The notes under the pieces are model-generated. The model ran no database searches, was not told where the DNA came from, and was given only the letters and a program-made list of their open reading frames with translations. The position numbers and the translations under genes are program-made. This document shows, one piece after another, positions 1 through 12,181 of a DNA stretch of 64,000 bases (the stretch's first letter is position 1; each line of letters begins with the position of its first letter). The stretch covers positions 19,131,501 to 19,195,500 of the forward strand of contig OY747722.1 of NCBI GenBank assembly GCA_963556495.2, read 5' to 3'. Source of the DNA: Valencia hispanica (lineage: Eukaryota > Chordata > Actinopteri > Cyprinodontiformes > Valenciidae).

Positions 1-3000
1 TTAAAATGGTCTATCTTAGTAATGCGCTCATAAATAACCATACATGCATCTACAGTATTGCCTTCTGGTTATGCTAGATCTGTTTGTGAGTGTAACAGGA
101 GGGAAACCCAGACATCCCGGAAATTGCAGCTAGTTTTGGATCTGCCTTGTGGTCTACTCTCATAGGGAAGAACTTGGGATGTTTTCTTCCCTTCATAGGA
201 ATGAGGATGGAGTCTGCATCTGCGTTTTTCATTATTTATTATGGCCAGTCTTAAACATGAGCCCGACTGGGCCAACCCTCGAACTCTCTTTCACCCAGCT
301 CATGTCTGCCCTCTCTGCCAGCAGTTTCTGCTTTCAGTCCCCTGATGTTATGTCTTCATTGCAAGGTTAACCAAAACACTCGTCACTGCTGAGGAGTCAG
401 CAGTTAGATCAGAGTGGGTGAGAGGCCTTTTCCCTGACTCTAATAATTAATGTGATAAAATTATTAGATCGATATCATAGAGTTTAGATCCAGAAGTAAT
501 TTTTCCACATCAGTACCAAAGAGGTGTCTGTATCAGATGCACAAAACACCTCAATGGGGTTTATGCACAGTCACTTCCTGGTTACATTAAGCCATCCCCA
601 TCACTTCCGGCTCAAAACTGTCACAACATAGTCTGGACAAAATGCCATTTTACACCCGCTGTCTTAAAGACCTGCCTAGCATCACTGTAGACAATGTCCA
701 CCTGAATTTCTTTTTTAAACACAGCGACATCTGCGAGCAAGCAAGAGAAGGGCTTTAAGTTGTATATAACCAACTTTATTCATGATTATGAAGGTAAGTG
801 TTTAGCTAACAGCAGTAGCTCGAAGGTACCATAATCAAAAGACAGTGAGACAGATATAGTAATATGTTAATCTGATTAGGACATTGATAAAGGCAAGGTA
901 AACATTATACGGTTAATATCAAGCTCACATTTAACAAATTGTATTTGTACTGTTCTTTGAGAGAAATGCATTGCTACTTATACTGTGTTTTCTTAGGTTA
1001 GCACTAGGTGTTTTTGCAAATAAGCCACGACTACTTCTCTTCCTCACTCTTTCTAATAAGAGAAGTGACAGTGAGGGCAAGCTGCTTCAGATCCATGGAA
1101 ATGAGTGAGAAGCCGGTTACGGAAATATTTCAAGGCAATGTACATTTAAGATAGTGAATGCATCTAGGGAATATGGCATAATAGAGATAATCAGAGTGTT
1201 TAAACAGACGTCAGTGAGAAGGCTTTTCACCTCATTCCCTCTAGCTGCAGTGAGAAGTATTTTGGGTAACCTTGTTATGAAGACATAACATTGTGGTGCA
1301 GGAGCCAGAAGGGTTATTCAGACATGAGACTGGGCGGAAGAGACCGAGTGTTGCCCAGATGGGCCCCTGTACAAGAATGGCCTATCAACTTAATAAAATA
1401 CAGGAAAATGCAGATCATGACTTCAGCCGCATCCTTGTTTAAAGAAAGAAGACATCAATTTCTATAACAAGTCGCAGACTTAAACCGAGAGAATAGTTGT
1501 TTCAATGAAATAAAACCGGAACTGCGCTGGGCGTTAGCCGCCTTCTACGTCCTTCCTCACTCGGTTCTTTGACATTCTGTGCTGCTATGTGTCGGCTGCA
1601 GACACGGTGTGGTGAGAGATGATGAAGTTTTCCCCTCTAATGTTTACAATCCATCTCTTTCCTTGTAAGATGGCTTCCTCTCATACTGCTATATTATACT
1701 ATGATATCGGTATGCTATACTACACTAAACTATCTGTCGTCTTGATTATAAGCAATATCTCATTTCTCTATTTACCTCAGTGTTGCACTCTACCAATTCA
1801 CCTCAAAAACAGTTTTTTTTCTCACTTTGAATCCCATTATGGAGAACAAGTTATTCCATAAAAATGTCAACTTTAAAGTATGATAACTCTACTAAAACTT
1901 ATGCTACAACACTGCATATCTAACCTCAGAGTTAGATGTCCAATTTGTGTGGGGGTCTTACAACAGTGTCTTATTTACTTCTTGTTTGCAAGACCGTCTA
2001 TCAGCCAGGAAGCATTTTGTGTTCATTAGTCTTCTCATCTGTCATCTGACTTTCCTAATGAACTCCTGGGTGGATTAATAACAACACTCCAATATGCCAC
2101 ATTTAGGCATTTAGATTTATCTCATAACAGGCTATTTTTTTTCTTCATAAAAGTAACAATAATTTTATCCACATGACAACTCAAAACAGTTGGATACACT
2201 GGCATACTACTAAGGATATTGGAGTCGCTTTAGGAAAACTGTGTGAAAATGCTGGTGTGACTCAGCCAGAGTCTGGAAATCAAATCTAGAGAAATTTTTA
2301 AATGGATGTACACCAGTACTCTCTTGTGTAACCAGGGTGACTTTAAACGCTGCCACTTTGAGGAACAAGAGAAACATCTACATGGAAAGTGTGTCATGTT
2401 CAGTTTGTAGGATCTTTATAAAGAAGAAATAACACTACAGGGTGCAGATGGGATTTTTTTTCACAGATGCCAACTGTGATGCTGTTTGGGTGTGAATACA
2501 GGCAGTGTGAAAATTCAAACATGACATTTTAAAGTTTTAGCCATATTTATTTCACTGAGTTCATCTAAAATATTTATTACTCTGTGCTGATGCATTGACG
2601 CACAGGGTGTAATGTAACTATTGCTGGGAAAAGCTACAGCCCTACCCAGACCTCGTGACAGATGGACAGATGGAATGATGGGTGTGTTCACTTTAATGGT
2701 TTCATAGCTTCGATTAATTTCAACCCTTACTTAGATGTGGTGACTTTTGATAAATGTACCCCTAAGTACCTGAAAAAATAAAATCATAGACTGAGGAGAA
2801 AAAAAACTTAGCTAAACCCATTCCAAAGTGTAATTTTATTTCATACAAACCCCTCACAATGACATAAAAAAAAGAGACTGTAGTGGCTGATGTGGCTCCT
2901 GGTCAGTCTTGGTCATGAGATGATCTCTACACAGTGAACGCAGATATCCCCAAAAGGTGTCCATTAGGACAAATCACAAAACTTTAAACCTTTATAAAGC

Positions 3001-3912
3001 CATATAACACATTTTTTTTTATTTTGTCATAATAGGACTTAAGTCATGCAAATATTTTACAAACAAAATTTTCAACAGAGCTTGTAAAGACAGAGGCGAA
3101 ATATGCTAATGTTAGCTTAGTGCTTGGGGTATTATACATTTTTAGAAACAAATGATAATGATTAGCATGATTCAGGTGACAGATTGTAAGAACATTATAA
3201 CAGCTTTCCTTACCTAGTTGACAAAGTTTTGGAATGACATATGAAAGCTTCGGACAAAATATAACGCAGCAAAGACTGCAGTATCCTGAATGTCATAGAT
3301 GAGTGAGTTACGTGGGGCACAATCACAATATTTACGTAGATTATTCATTACTGATGAAATGTAGTGCGTCACCTCAAAGCCAGCATTAAAGCTCAGTTTT
3401 CAAGCAAAACCTGATTTTGACTTTATTGACTTCCATTTGGTGTTGGAGTGGGAATTGATGTCTGTATTTGATTAATCGCGAATGACTCAGGATGTTATTT
3501 GAGACCAATTTTTTTACCTGGAACTCCATACCTAAGATGTCATAAAGTACATAAAAAAAAGTTACAAACTCCTCAAATTTTGCTAATCAAGGAAGAAAAG
3601 TGACCAATGCTTAAAGAAGTCAAACAATATATTCTGTATGTGTTGGTATTTAATGCCGCTGTCATGAGAAATGAGAGCAAAACGAATATAGTAATTATTA
3701 TAACCAATAAGATTTGATTTAAATATGGTATATGCTGTGCAAGTACATCAAAAATGAGGTTAAATTAAAACTGGGTTGATTCTTTTTTTAACAGAATTTT
3801 AACAACTTTCACTGTTCTTTAGTTTCTGTATTTGGTTCTGATGGGAATATTTTAGCCTGTGTGCTTGGAAGAAAATCTAAAGAATGTTTGTCTATGTTTG
3901 TAGAACTCTCAC
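1..3912 (-). other. Intron of grm8-like gene, downstream of the 140-bp exon (partial)
   Basis: This is the 5' part of the intron following the 140-bp exon. The donor GTGAGA lies at 3907-3912. No open frame resembling the large seven-transmembrane exon occurs here, so that exon lies beyond the window. I recognise no transposon in this stretch. A GC-richer patch around 1490-1620 and several long A/T runs are the only compositional irregularities. Confidence 0.7.
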
Positions 3913-4052
3913 CTTCAAATGTAATTTGTTAGTCCAGGAGCCGATAACTCTGTACTCAGTGGTGGATCCGTTGGTATTCTGGTACTGGAAGATGTCGTAT
4001 CTCCCCGGAGCATCTCCATTCTCATTGAACATTACTGGTGTACCAGCACTTC
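3913..4052 (-). CDS. grm8: Exon of group III metabotropic glutamate receptor (grm8-like), 140-bp exon
   Basis: Read on the minus strand, this 140-bp exon begins after a CAG acceptor and ends at a GTGAGA donor. It encodes about 46 residues of the extracellular ligand-binding domain of a class C GPCR that couples presynaptic glutamate sensing to Gi/o signalling. Readable motifs are [24 protein letters not shown], and [18 protein letters not shown]. The 140-bp size and the phase (first codon split after one base, ending on a codon boundary) match the mammalian mGluR exon that precedes the large transmembrane exon. The [15 protein letters not shown] end fits GRM8 better than GRM4, GRM6 or GRM7. 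It follows the exon at 35671-35874 in frame. The transmembrane exon is not in positions 1-3912. Paralogue a or b is unresolved. Confidence 0.93.
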
Positions 4053-6169
4053 CTGGAATAGGAGGAAAAGCAATAGCTTAGACATGTAATCAAGTGGTTT
4101 ATATTTGCTATTATGGGACTCTTTTTTTCCTTAGAGACAAAACTCTACTCCTAAATGTTAGAAAAGAAAATGAAAGAAAAAAAAGTATTTCCTGAAAGCG
4201 AATAACAGTAAGGGTTGGTATATATTGACACATTCAAGTGTTGTAGCACAAAATAGGACAAGAAGACAGGTAGATAGGCAGGGTCCATGATGAATTATGA
4301 AACGTTGATGGTTTTTATTATTTTTATCTGAGCTTTTGTTTGAGACCTGTTAGGTGGCAAATACCTAGTTTGAACGAAGACATTAACTGAAACTCACACG
4401 GCTAAACCAATCAGCAATATATATTAATTTGCTTGCAAAGATTTTAGATTTTATTATTGGCAAAGTCTTTGTTTAAATACAGCCAGTGTTGCATCACACC
4501 CAATTTAATGGATCAAATATTTATTGCAATTTGTCCAACACAAAAAACAACTTTAACATTTGAAAAACTATGTTAGTACTTAGTTGTAATGTTTTACCAG
4601 CAGGGTCTAATTTTATGGAAGCAGTGTCATTGCATGGGATGAGACACTCGAGTCCAATGAAATGGGTAATGCAATAAAAATAACACCCATATACATGAAA
4701 ATGACTTTTGAGTGACCACTTTGTTTAAACAGCTAGTGTATTTCTTTTACACAATTGGTATTTGATTGTTCACTGAATTTAACATATCATTGAACAAGCT
4801 AACATACAGCACTTCCACAGAAAGAACAAACTGCACAGCTAACACACAAGTTGTCCATACATATTTATTAAAGTCATATTTCCTCAGGCAGCATGTTTAT
4901 GAGCTATGACAGCAAAGGCATAATAACCTCTAGTTCTCACTCTAAGATGTGTTGTACCTGTATGTGCCTTCGTGTTTTGTAGATTGGATGTGTGCACGCA
5001 TGGGTAGATTTAAATTTCCTTTCAGATTTGGTTTTCTCACCTCCAATAAGGCTTAACACAAACCTTTTATCATCCTCTTTCTGTCTTGCTCGGCGCTTTT
5101 CTTTATTTTATGCGGTGTACAATCAAATTATATTGCTGAATGTGGGAAAGAATAAAAGAAATCAGACTCTGGTGTGTGTGAGAAGAAAGTATACCATTAT
5201 GGAAATTTCCTTTGTCAACAGTAAGTCATTTATAGGGTGGGTACGGTTTTGAATGAAAATAAAGTGAGTCTAAAAAGTGACAAAACTAAGACTGAAATAG
5301 TGGCAGAGAAACTGGAAACACAAAGGCAGAAGGAAGGGAAATAAATCCATTTAAAAAAGGAACATGCTCGAAACAGACAAGTAAGATATGAGCTAAAAAG
5401 TGTGGTGAGAAAATGTAACAGATCTAAAAGGCAGAAAGCAAACCAGCCGCAAATGAAGAAAATAATAAACATGGGGATGGTCTCTCAATTTCACAAGAAA
5501 TGAGAGAATAAGCTGGAATGATAATGAAACTTATTGAGAGGGTGTAAGGAAGATGAATGGAAGGAGACTGAATCGATAGGGAGACAAAAGCAGACGTCTC
5601 GAGCTTTGGAGGATGCCATACATTATAAATAAGTGCCGTCGCTGGAAGAAGTAGTGCCTAACTGCAGTGTCTCCTATCCCTCCTTCTTTAATTTCCTGCC
5701 TTGAACATATTTCTTAACTTCTGATTAAGGATCATTGTTCTTATTCCTCGGGCCCTTCAGTTGCATGAACAATACATGACACTACAGATGAATTGCAGTG
5801 ATGTATAGGGAAAAGTATGGTGCTTCTGAAAACTTAAGCCAAGAAGAAAGCCATCAACTACATTATTAATTTTTCGAATTACGTGTGGATATTAGTGCTG
5901 GAAGGCGGTTTCTCTTTATTAGATACATTTTACTGGTACCAGGTTGTACCTTGTTTTGTCTTCAGAATCCTTTGAGAGATTTGTTTTCCAGCAAAGGATC
6001 AGAAACATTTCTGAGACATTTTGGTTTGTGACAAAATCATGTAGTTGCTTGCTTTTCAGCTGTAGCTGTATTGTATCAAGAACTGGTTGCCTTAGAAGTT
6101 ACAAGACCACAGTGTACATATTGTCTTTTTGAAGAAACCAGAGTGAAATAATTTGGGCTTTTAGACATG

Positions 6170-6590
6170 GTACAATAGTCCACTGGAAGTTGGCACCAAG
6201 GCGCACTGAGTGTATCAATAAAATACACCCCACAGATTTACACCATCAGCAGCACCACCTGGAACTGCTGATACAACCAAAATGGTTTACTCACAATTTT
6301 ACCCTACCATCTTAATGCTAAACCTAAAATCCAGACCCTGAAGACCAGGCAATGTTTTTTCAATCTGTTATTTCCAATTTTGGTCAATCTGAGAACATTT
6401 TAGCCTGATTTTCCTGTTCTATGCTAATAGGAGTGACATCTGGTGTGGTCTTTTGTAGTCCACTTGTTTCAAGGTTTCACGTGTCCGGTGTTCAGAGATT
6501 GTATTCAGCCTACCTTGATGACCATAAGTGATTATTTAAGCTTCCGTTGTCTTTCTTCTATCTTGAACCAATGAATCCATGTTCCTTTTA
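6170..6590 (-). mobile_element. Tc1-like transposase relic (same family as 57375-58250)
   Basis: Reading the minus strand recovers degraded Tc1-type transposase sequence from the N-terminal and central region. The plus-strand text around 6345-6560 (accaggcaatgttttttc, then tgacatctggtgtggtct) matches a widespread fish Tc1 element that I recognise. Its opposite-orientation relative lies at 57375-58250. No open frame survives and no terminal repeats are visible. It is an old truncated copy, with boundaries approximate. Confidence 0.65.
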
Positions 6591-7035
6591 TTTGCAAGTA
6601 ATTTTTATACACGTAACTGTTACTCACAGGTAAACCTATAGGAAGATTATAAATAAAAATAATAAAGGTGTATTTTTTGTTGTGCTTCGTATTCCACTGA
6701 AAAGGACAGCTTTTTATAAAAGTATTTTGCTTAGTGAGCTCAGAGGAGGTCGAAATGTAGCCATATTCCAGAGCTGTTTAGTTCTCTTGGTCTTGGTCTT
6801 GGATCTTGGATAAGGGATAGGAAGGCAGGGAAAGAGGAGCACTGTCATAGGTTCCTTTCATTGCATGAATGGCTCAATTAGTCCAAATCATTATTTTATG
6901 TAGTTACATGGCATACCCACTCGACTCGAAGATAAATATTCAAAAAAGCACCAGAGATGACATTTTTTCCTATAAGCCTAGCATTAAAAATAATCGTTCA
7001 TATGTGTAGCAATGGTATAAAGAAGAATAGAAATA

Positions 7036-8547
7036 CAGTGAGGCAAAAAGGTATTTAGCAGCCACCGATTGTGAATGTTTTCCCAGTTTAAAAAATGAGA
7101 GAGGTCCGTAATTTTCATCATAGGTACACTTCTAATGTGAGAGACAGAATGTAAAAAAAAAATCTAGGAAATCACATAGTATCATTTTTAAATAATTTAT
7201 TTGTATAATGGTGCAGAAAATAATTATTTAGCACCTACAAACAAGCAAGAATTCTGGCCCTCACAGACCTGTTACTTATTCTTTAAGAAGCTCTTCTATC
7301 CTACACTCGTTACCTGTAATAATTGGACCTGTTTGAACTCGTCAGCTGTATAAAAGACACCTGTCAACACCATCAAACAGTCCGACTTCAACCTCCAAGA
7401 CCAGAGAGCTGTCCAAGGACACCAGGGACACGATTGTACACCTGCACAAGACTGGGAAGAGACAATCTACAATAGGCAAGCAGCTTGATGAGAAGAGATC
7501 AACAATTATTAGAAAATTTTATAAATACAAGATCACTGACAAATTTATTCGACATGGAGCTTTATGCAAGAGCTTGAGAATGGTGAGGAGACAGCCCAGA
7601 ACTACACGGTGGTACTGGCAAATGACCTAAAGGGAGCTGGGACCACAGTAACAATGGTTACTATTAGTAACACACCAGTCACCATTAAAATCCTGGAGCA
7701 CTTGAAAGGTCCCCCTGAGCCAGCACATGTCCAGTCTTATCTAAAGTTTGCCAGAGACCATCTTGATGATCCAGAGGAGGATTGTGAGAATGTGATGTGG
7801 TCACATGGAGCCAAAATAGAACCCTTTCGTATAAACGCCACTTGCCATGTTTGAAGAGGGAAGAATGCTTAGTTGCATCCCAAGAACGCCATACCCACTA
7901 TGAGCATGGGAGTGGAAACATCATGCTTCGGGGCTGCTTTTCTGCAAAGGGGACAGGACGACTGATCCGTATTAAGGAAAGAACAAATGGGGCCATGTAT
8001 CAGGACATTTCGGACAAAAACCTCCTTTCATGAGTGAGAGCAATGAAGATGTAACATGGCTGGATCTTCCAGCATGACAATAATCCCATAAACATCACCA
8101 GGGACATAAAGTGGCTTCGTAAAAAGCATTTTAAGGTTCTAGAGTAGCCTCGCCAGTCTCCAGATCTCAATCCAATAGAGAATCTGTGGAGGGAGTTGAA
8201 AGTCCATGTTGTCCAACGACAGCCCCAAAACACACCTCTAAAGAGCTGCATGGAAGAATGGGCCAAAATACCAGCTACAGCATGTGCAAACCTGGTTTGA
8301 CCTTTGTCATTCCCAGCTAAGCAACATACATTACAAAGTATTGAGGTGAACTTTTTTTATTGACCACCATTAAACAAATAAATTCTTCAAAAATCATAAA
8401 ATATGATTTGCTGAATAATTACTTTTTTTTAATTCCATCTCTCACAGTTGAAGTGTACCTATGACGAAAATTACAGACCTCTCTCATTTTTTTGAAGTGG
8501 GACAACTTGCACAATCAGTGGCTGCCAAATACTTTTTTGCCTCACTG
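7036..8547 (+). mobile_element. Tc1/mariner element with both ends, about 1.5 kb, ~200-bp TIRs
   Basis: Both ends are present: cagtgaggcaaaaaggtatt at the left and the near-exact inverse, ending in ttttttgcctcactg, at the right. Each is flanked by a TA target duplication (7034-7035 and 8548-8549). The inverted repeats extend roughly 150-200 bp and include the agagaggtc and atcataggtacacttc blocks. The interior holds a decayed transposase on the plus strand. The copy at 20506-21690 belongs to the same family but is shorter. Confidence 0.88.
7390..8330 (+). pseudogene. Degraded Tc1-like transposase (in element 7036-8547)
   Basis: Transposase pieces are spread over frames on the plus strand. 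They are an N-terminal helix-turn-helix region relic near 7400-7560, a central block at 7564-7854, then [18 protein letters not shown] (about 7911-7965), WIFQHDNNP (about 8060) and [16 protein letters not shown] (about 8155-8205). The last two correspond to the second Asp and the Glu of the DDE catalytic triad. Stop codons and frameshifts separate the blocks, so no active enzyme can be made. It lies wholly inside the element's inverted repeats. Confidence 0.8.
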
Positions 8548-10689
8548 TATAAGACAGCCAAATCGTAATTACCATTTTTTGTTCCCGTTTCTGTACAAGC
8601 TAGTATCAGTCTACAGTGCTAATGTTAGCTTGCAGAAAAGTGTGTTTCCTCTAATAGAAAGCATGCTTAGAAATGTATATCTGTAGATAAAGACAGCGCC
8701 GTTCTTAAAAATCAGCAGAAATAGCTGAGAATATAAATGAGCTACATAAGAAGGTGACATTTTGGGAAAAAAGCATGTAGAAATCCATAACTGACAACAC
8801 TCTGTTTAATGTTTTGAGCGGAGAGAAGCAAGGCCATGTTTGATGGCCTAATGGATTTGTATGTTAAGTTTATCTGTTCATCTTGACATAAAAAAAAACA
8901 TGGCCTCTATTCTCATCTTCTGGGAAAATGCAGTTAAATTAACTACCTTTAAGCTAAAGGACAACAAACTGAACAAAGAAGGCATACAGTTTATTATTTT
9001 AGAGAATTCAGCTTTGCAAATAAGCATTTGTACTTGCACTGTCAGAAAAGACCTAATGTACCTTTACCTCTACCTGTATTTAACAACAAACAACTTTAGG
9101 TGTATTTGAAACTGGTTAATCTTTTAAAATTCCTTACCTTCTAGAAAAGAAAGTGATGAGCTTTAACTGGAGAAAACCTATTAACTTTCAAGATGCCTTT
9201 TAGAGCTAAAGGACATCATCTTGAAAAGTTATTTCAAGTAATCTCTGATGGCTAAAGTTGCTGAAATGGACAATATTTATAGAAGACCTTTCATTTCTTT
9301 ACCCAGTCTTTTAAAGGCTCTGCTATACAGAATTTCTTCCTCATAAAGAAAACCATACTTTATCTCCTTGACCCATGTTACTTTAACAGAGCAACGAATC
9401 CTTGCATGAAGAATATACAATAAAAAATACACAATCCTCAGATCACAGATCTGTTCCATTGCAAGCATTTAAACCCGAGAGAGTTATTCAAGCACAGATT
9501 GGTTAAATCTATCCGCTTCCCACTTGGAGAAGGTTCTGCTCTTGCACATTTTCTGCAGAAAAAATAAAACACAGATGCAGAGATCCAAAGTAGACTTGAC
9601 TGAAACACGTAAGCAAGATTACACAAAGTGGTTGGTGTGAAATATATTAAACATGGATTATAGTACTTTTCTGATCATTTTTTGGCCAAAAAAGCATAAC
9701 TCTGAACAAAGCAATCAAAAAAATTACAATATAACTTTTTAATAGTACCTTTTTCTAACTGTCTTACCACTCTACTTTTAAGCCAATCATTTAATTACCT
9801 TCTTAGTCAAGGAAACAAATAATATTTGTGTCAACTATAAAAAATACTAACACCAGACTGAGTTTTTTGTCATTTTGTCTAAAAATGAGCCTTGATCAGT
9901 TACCAGGATGTTGACCCATTTTCCCATAAATACATTAAACCTAAATTTTAGTTAAAAAACAACAACCTTTGGATACTTTGTTGAGCTCCTTGAGATAATA
10001 GACTCAGTTTTATTCTACTGAAGATGAGTTCATTTGCAATATTTAAGGTATCACTGGTCTGTATAATTGTTCCAGAGGCAAACTAAATATATAACAGTTG
10101 TATGTGAATGACTGAACAGGAGAAATGCTTTAAAATTAGCAAATTACTTGCCAGAATGGTTGGAAATTGCATAATACATTAATTGAGAACACAACCAACT
10201 ATAAAAGGTTACCTGCATTGCTATATATAGTTTACATCTTGTAACAACATAAAAGAGCACCATGCACTGTTTATATTTTTTCTTAGTTTGAAAGAAGGAA
10301 ACCCTGTTCAATACAAGTGAGCTGAGTTATTGTTTCTCCCCTCAGGGGCTAAAGGACCAGTCGGTCAGTCGGCTATCAAAACTTCTATTGCCATATACTA
10401 GTGGGAATGAGAATCGCTTGCCGGTGTTCTGGTTAATAGAACTGAGGTTTTCCCTAAGAGGGAAATAGAATGAGGAAAAAAGAAAAAGACCATATCATAA
10501 GATTACGCAAACAAATAGAGCAGTCATTTGTGTATATGTGCTCAATTGTTATACATGTCAATTGTTTATATTTGGTAGCAATGCAACCAACGACAGTCTT
10601 TTACACAAGCAATATGTGACAAGGGAATTTTATTGGAAGTTAGACATTTTTGATCAACCTCTCAGAAAAAAAATATTGTGCCAGAAAGT

Positions 10690-11325
10690 TATTTACACAA
10701 GTAAAACTTTTTTTTTTTTTTTTTTTACATTTTGCAACAATCACTAACTTCATTTGATGATTCATGGTTGTCCAATTTGTTTGCAAATAAAAATCTGAGA
10801 AGTGGAATTTTAGTGGGGCATTCTAACACATGAATGTGCCTTCATCTGAATGTGCTTTTATTCCATTGTAGCTTTGGTTATATGTTTAGAGTAATTTTTC
10901 TGCTGGAAACTGAATCTCCATCCCCATCTCAAAAAATATTTTATTCCTAGATTTATCTGGAAAGTTCCATCTTTAAACCTCCCCAAAACAAAATGTTGTT
11001 ATTATCACATTATTTCAAGGTGATGTGCAGTGCTAATTTAGGTTAGGTCTGAAGCTGTACTACTTTTTCCATTTGCAATGATTGACTGAACAACGAGATG
11101 TTCAAAGCTTGGAACAGTGCTTTGTAATCAAATCCTCCTTTAGACCTTTCCACAACTTTATTCCTGACCTGCCAGCTGTGTTCCTTGGTTTTCATGATGC
11201 CGTTTATTCATTTGTGTTTTTTAAAACATCGGAGGCCTGTCAAGAGTAGCTGGATCTATAAAAGATTTAATGACAGACATTTCCAAAGACATTTGGTTGT
11301 AATGTAGTTTGTTAAAGGGTATCAG
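10690..11325 (-). mobile_element. Tc1-like transposase relic, minus strand
   Basis: The plus-strand text shows the complement of a common fish Tc1 transposase: ggcattctaacacatgaa (10818), ccattgtagctttggtta (10864), gatgttcaaagcttgga (about 11097-11113) and ccacaactttattcctgacctg (about 11150). These correspond to the coding region from the catalytic block back to the N-terminal HTH. All frames are broken. The same family recurs as a truncated copy at 63640-63940 and as a terminal remnant at 23390-23680. Confidence 0.7.
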
Positions 11326-12181
11326 TGATTTGTTGGCTGGAAAACACATTGATACCACACTTTGCCACTTATCTTTGTTTATGTATCTTTTCTTTTAATT
11401 CATCTGACAATTATGCACTTAATGTTTTGGTCTATCACATAATACAATTAAGTTCATGGTTAATATGTAACAAGAAAAAGTATATTGGGTATAGATACTT
11501 TTCCAAGGTGATAGGAATTATTTCAGTTACCTTAACTAATAAGGATAATATAGTTTTAATATGCTTTTCTTTTTTTTACCAAAGGCTAAAATGTATTCAG
11601 TGAATACGTTGTTCCTATACATGGACATATTCATACTGTATATGTCAATGAAAAATACTATTCTGTAGGATGAATATAAAAGCACTAGTCCCACAAGAGT
11701 CAGCTCATTGCCTCTGTGTTGTGACTTCTGAATCAACTAGTGCATTTTTCCCCAAACATACTGTTTAAGTTACCATAACCTTGGAGAAAAATGATTCACC
11801 TGTCACCCTGGCAACACACCTCCACCTCATCCTAGAGTGATACATATTATGCTAAGGAATATGCTGCAATGCAGAAAACATTGTCATCACTTCAAAGCAC
11901 TGAGGCTTGATTACACAATGTTGTTAAAAACATCAGCACTAGATTCCATACATGTGTTGTACCTTCTTACAGACACCTGCATCATATATCTGCTGCTGCT
12001 CTGGGTGGCTGCATGTTGGAGTGGGTCTGTTGGCTACATATTAAGTTTTGGTTTTTTGTACATTGGTTCCTCTTTTTTCTTAAAGAAGATTGCATTTTTT
12101 TGACCTGTATACTTTCTAGTCTTTGGTGCTGTGAAGCTGGAAGAATTTTTGCTGTAAATTTTTCCTCTTTGACAATTTGTT

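Noticed and set aside
1480..1625. Possible solo LTR or promoter-like patch
   Set aside because: It has raised GC and an ataaaac word, but no terminal TG...CA pair, target duplication or known LTR motif could be identified.
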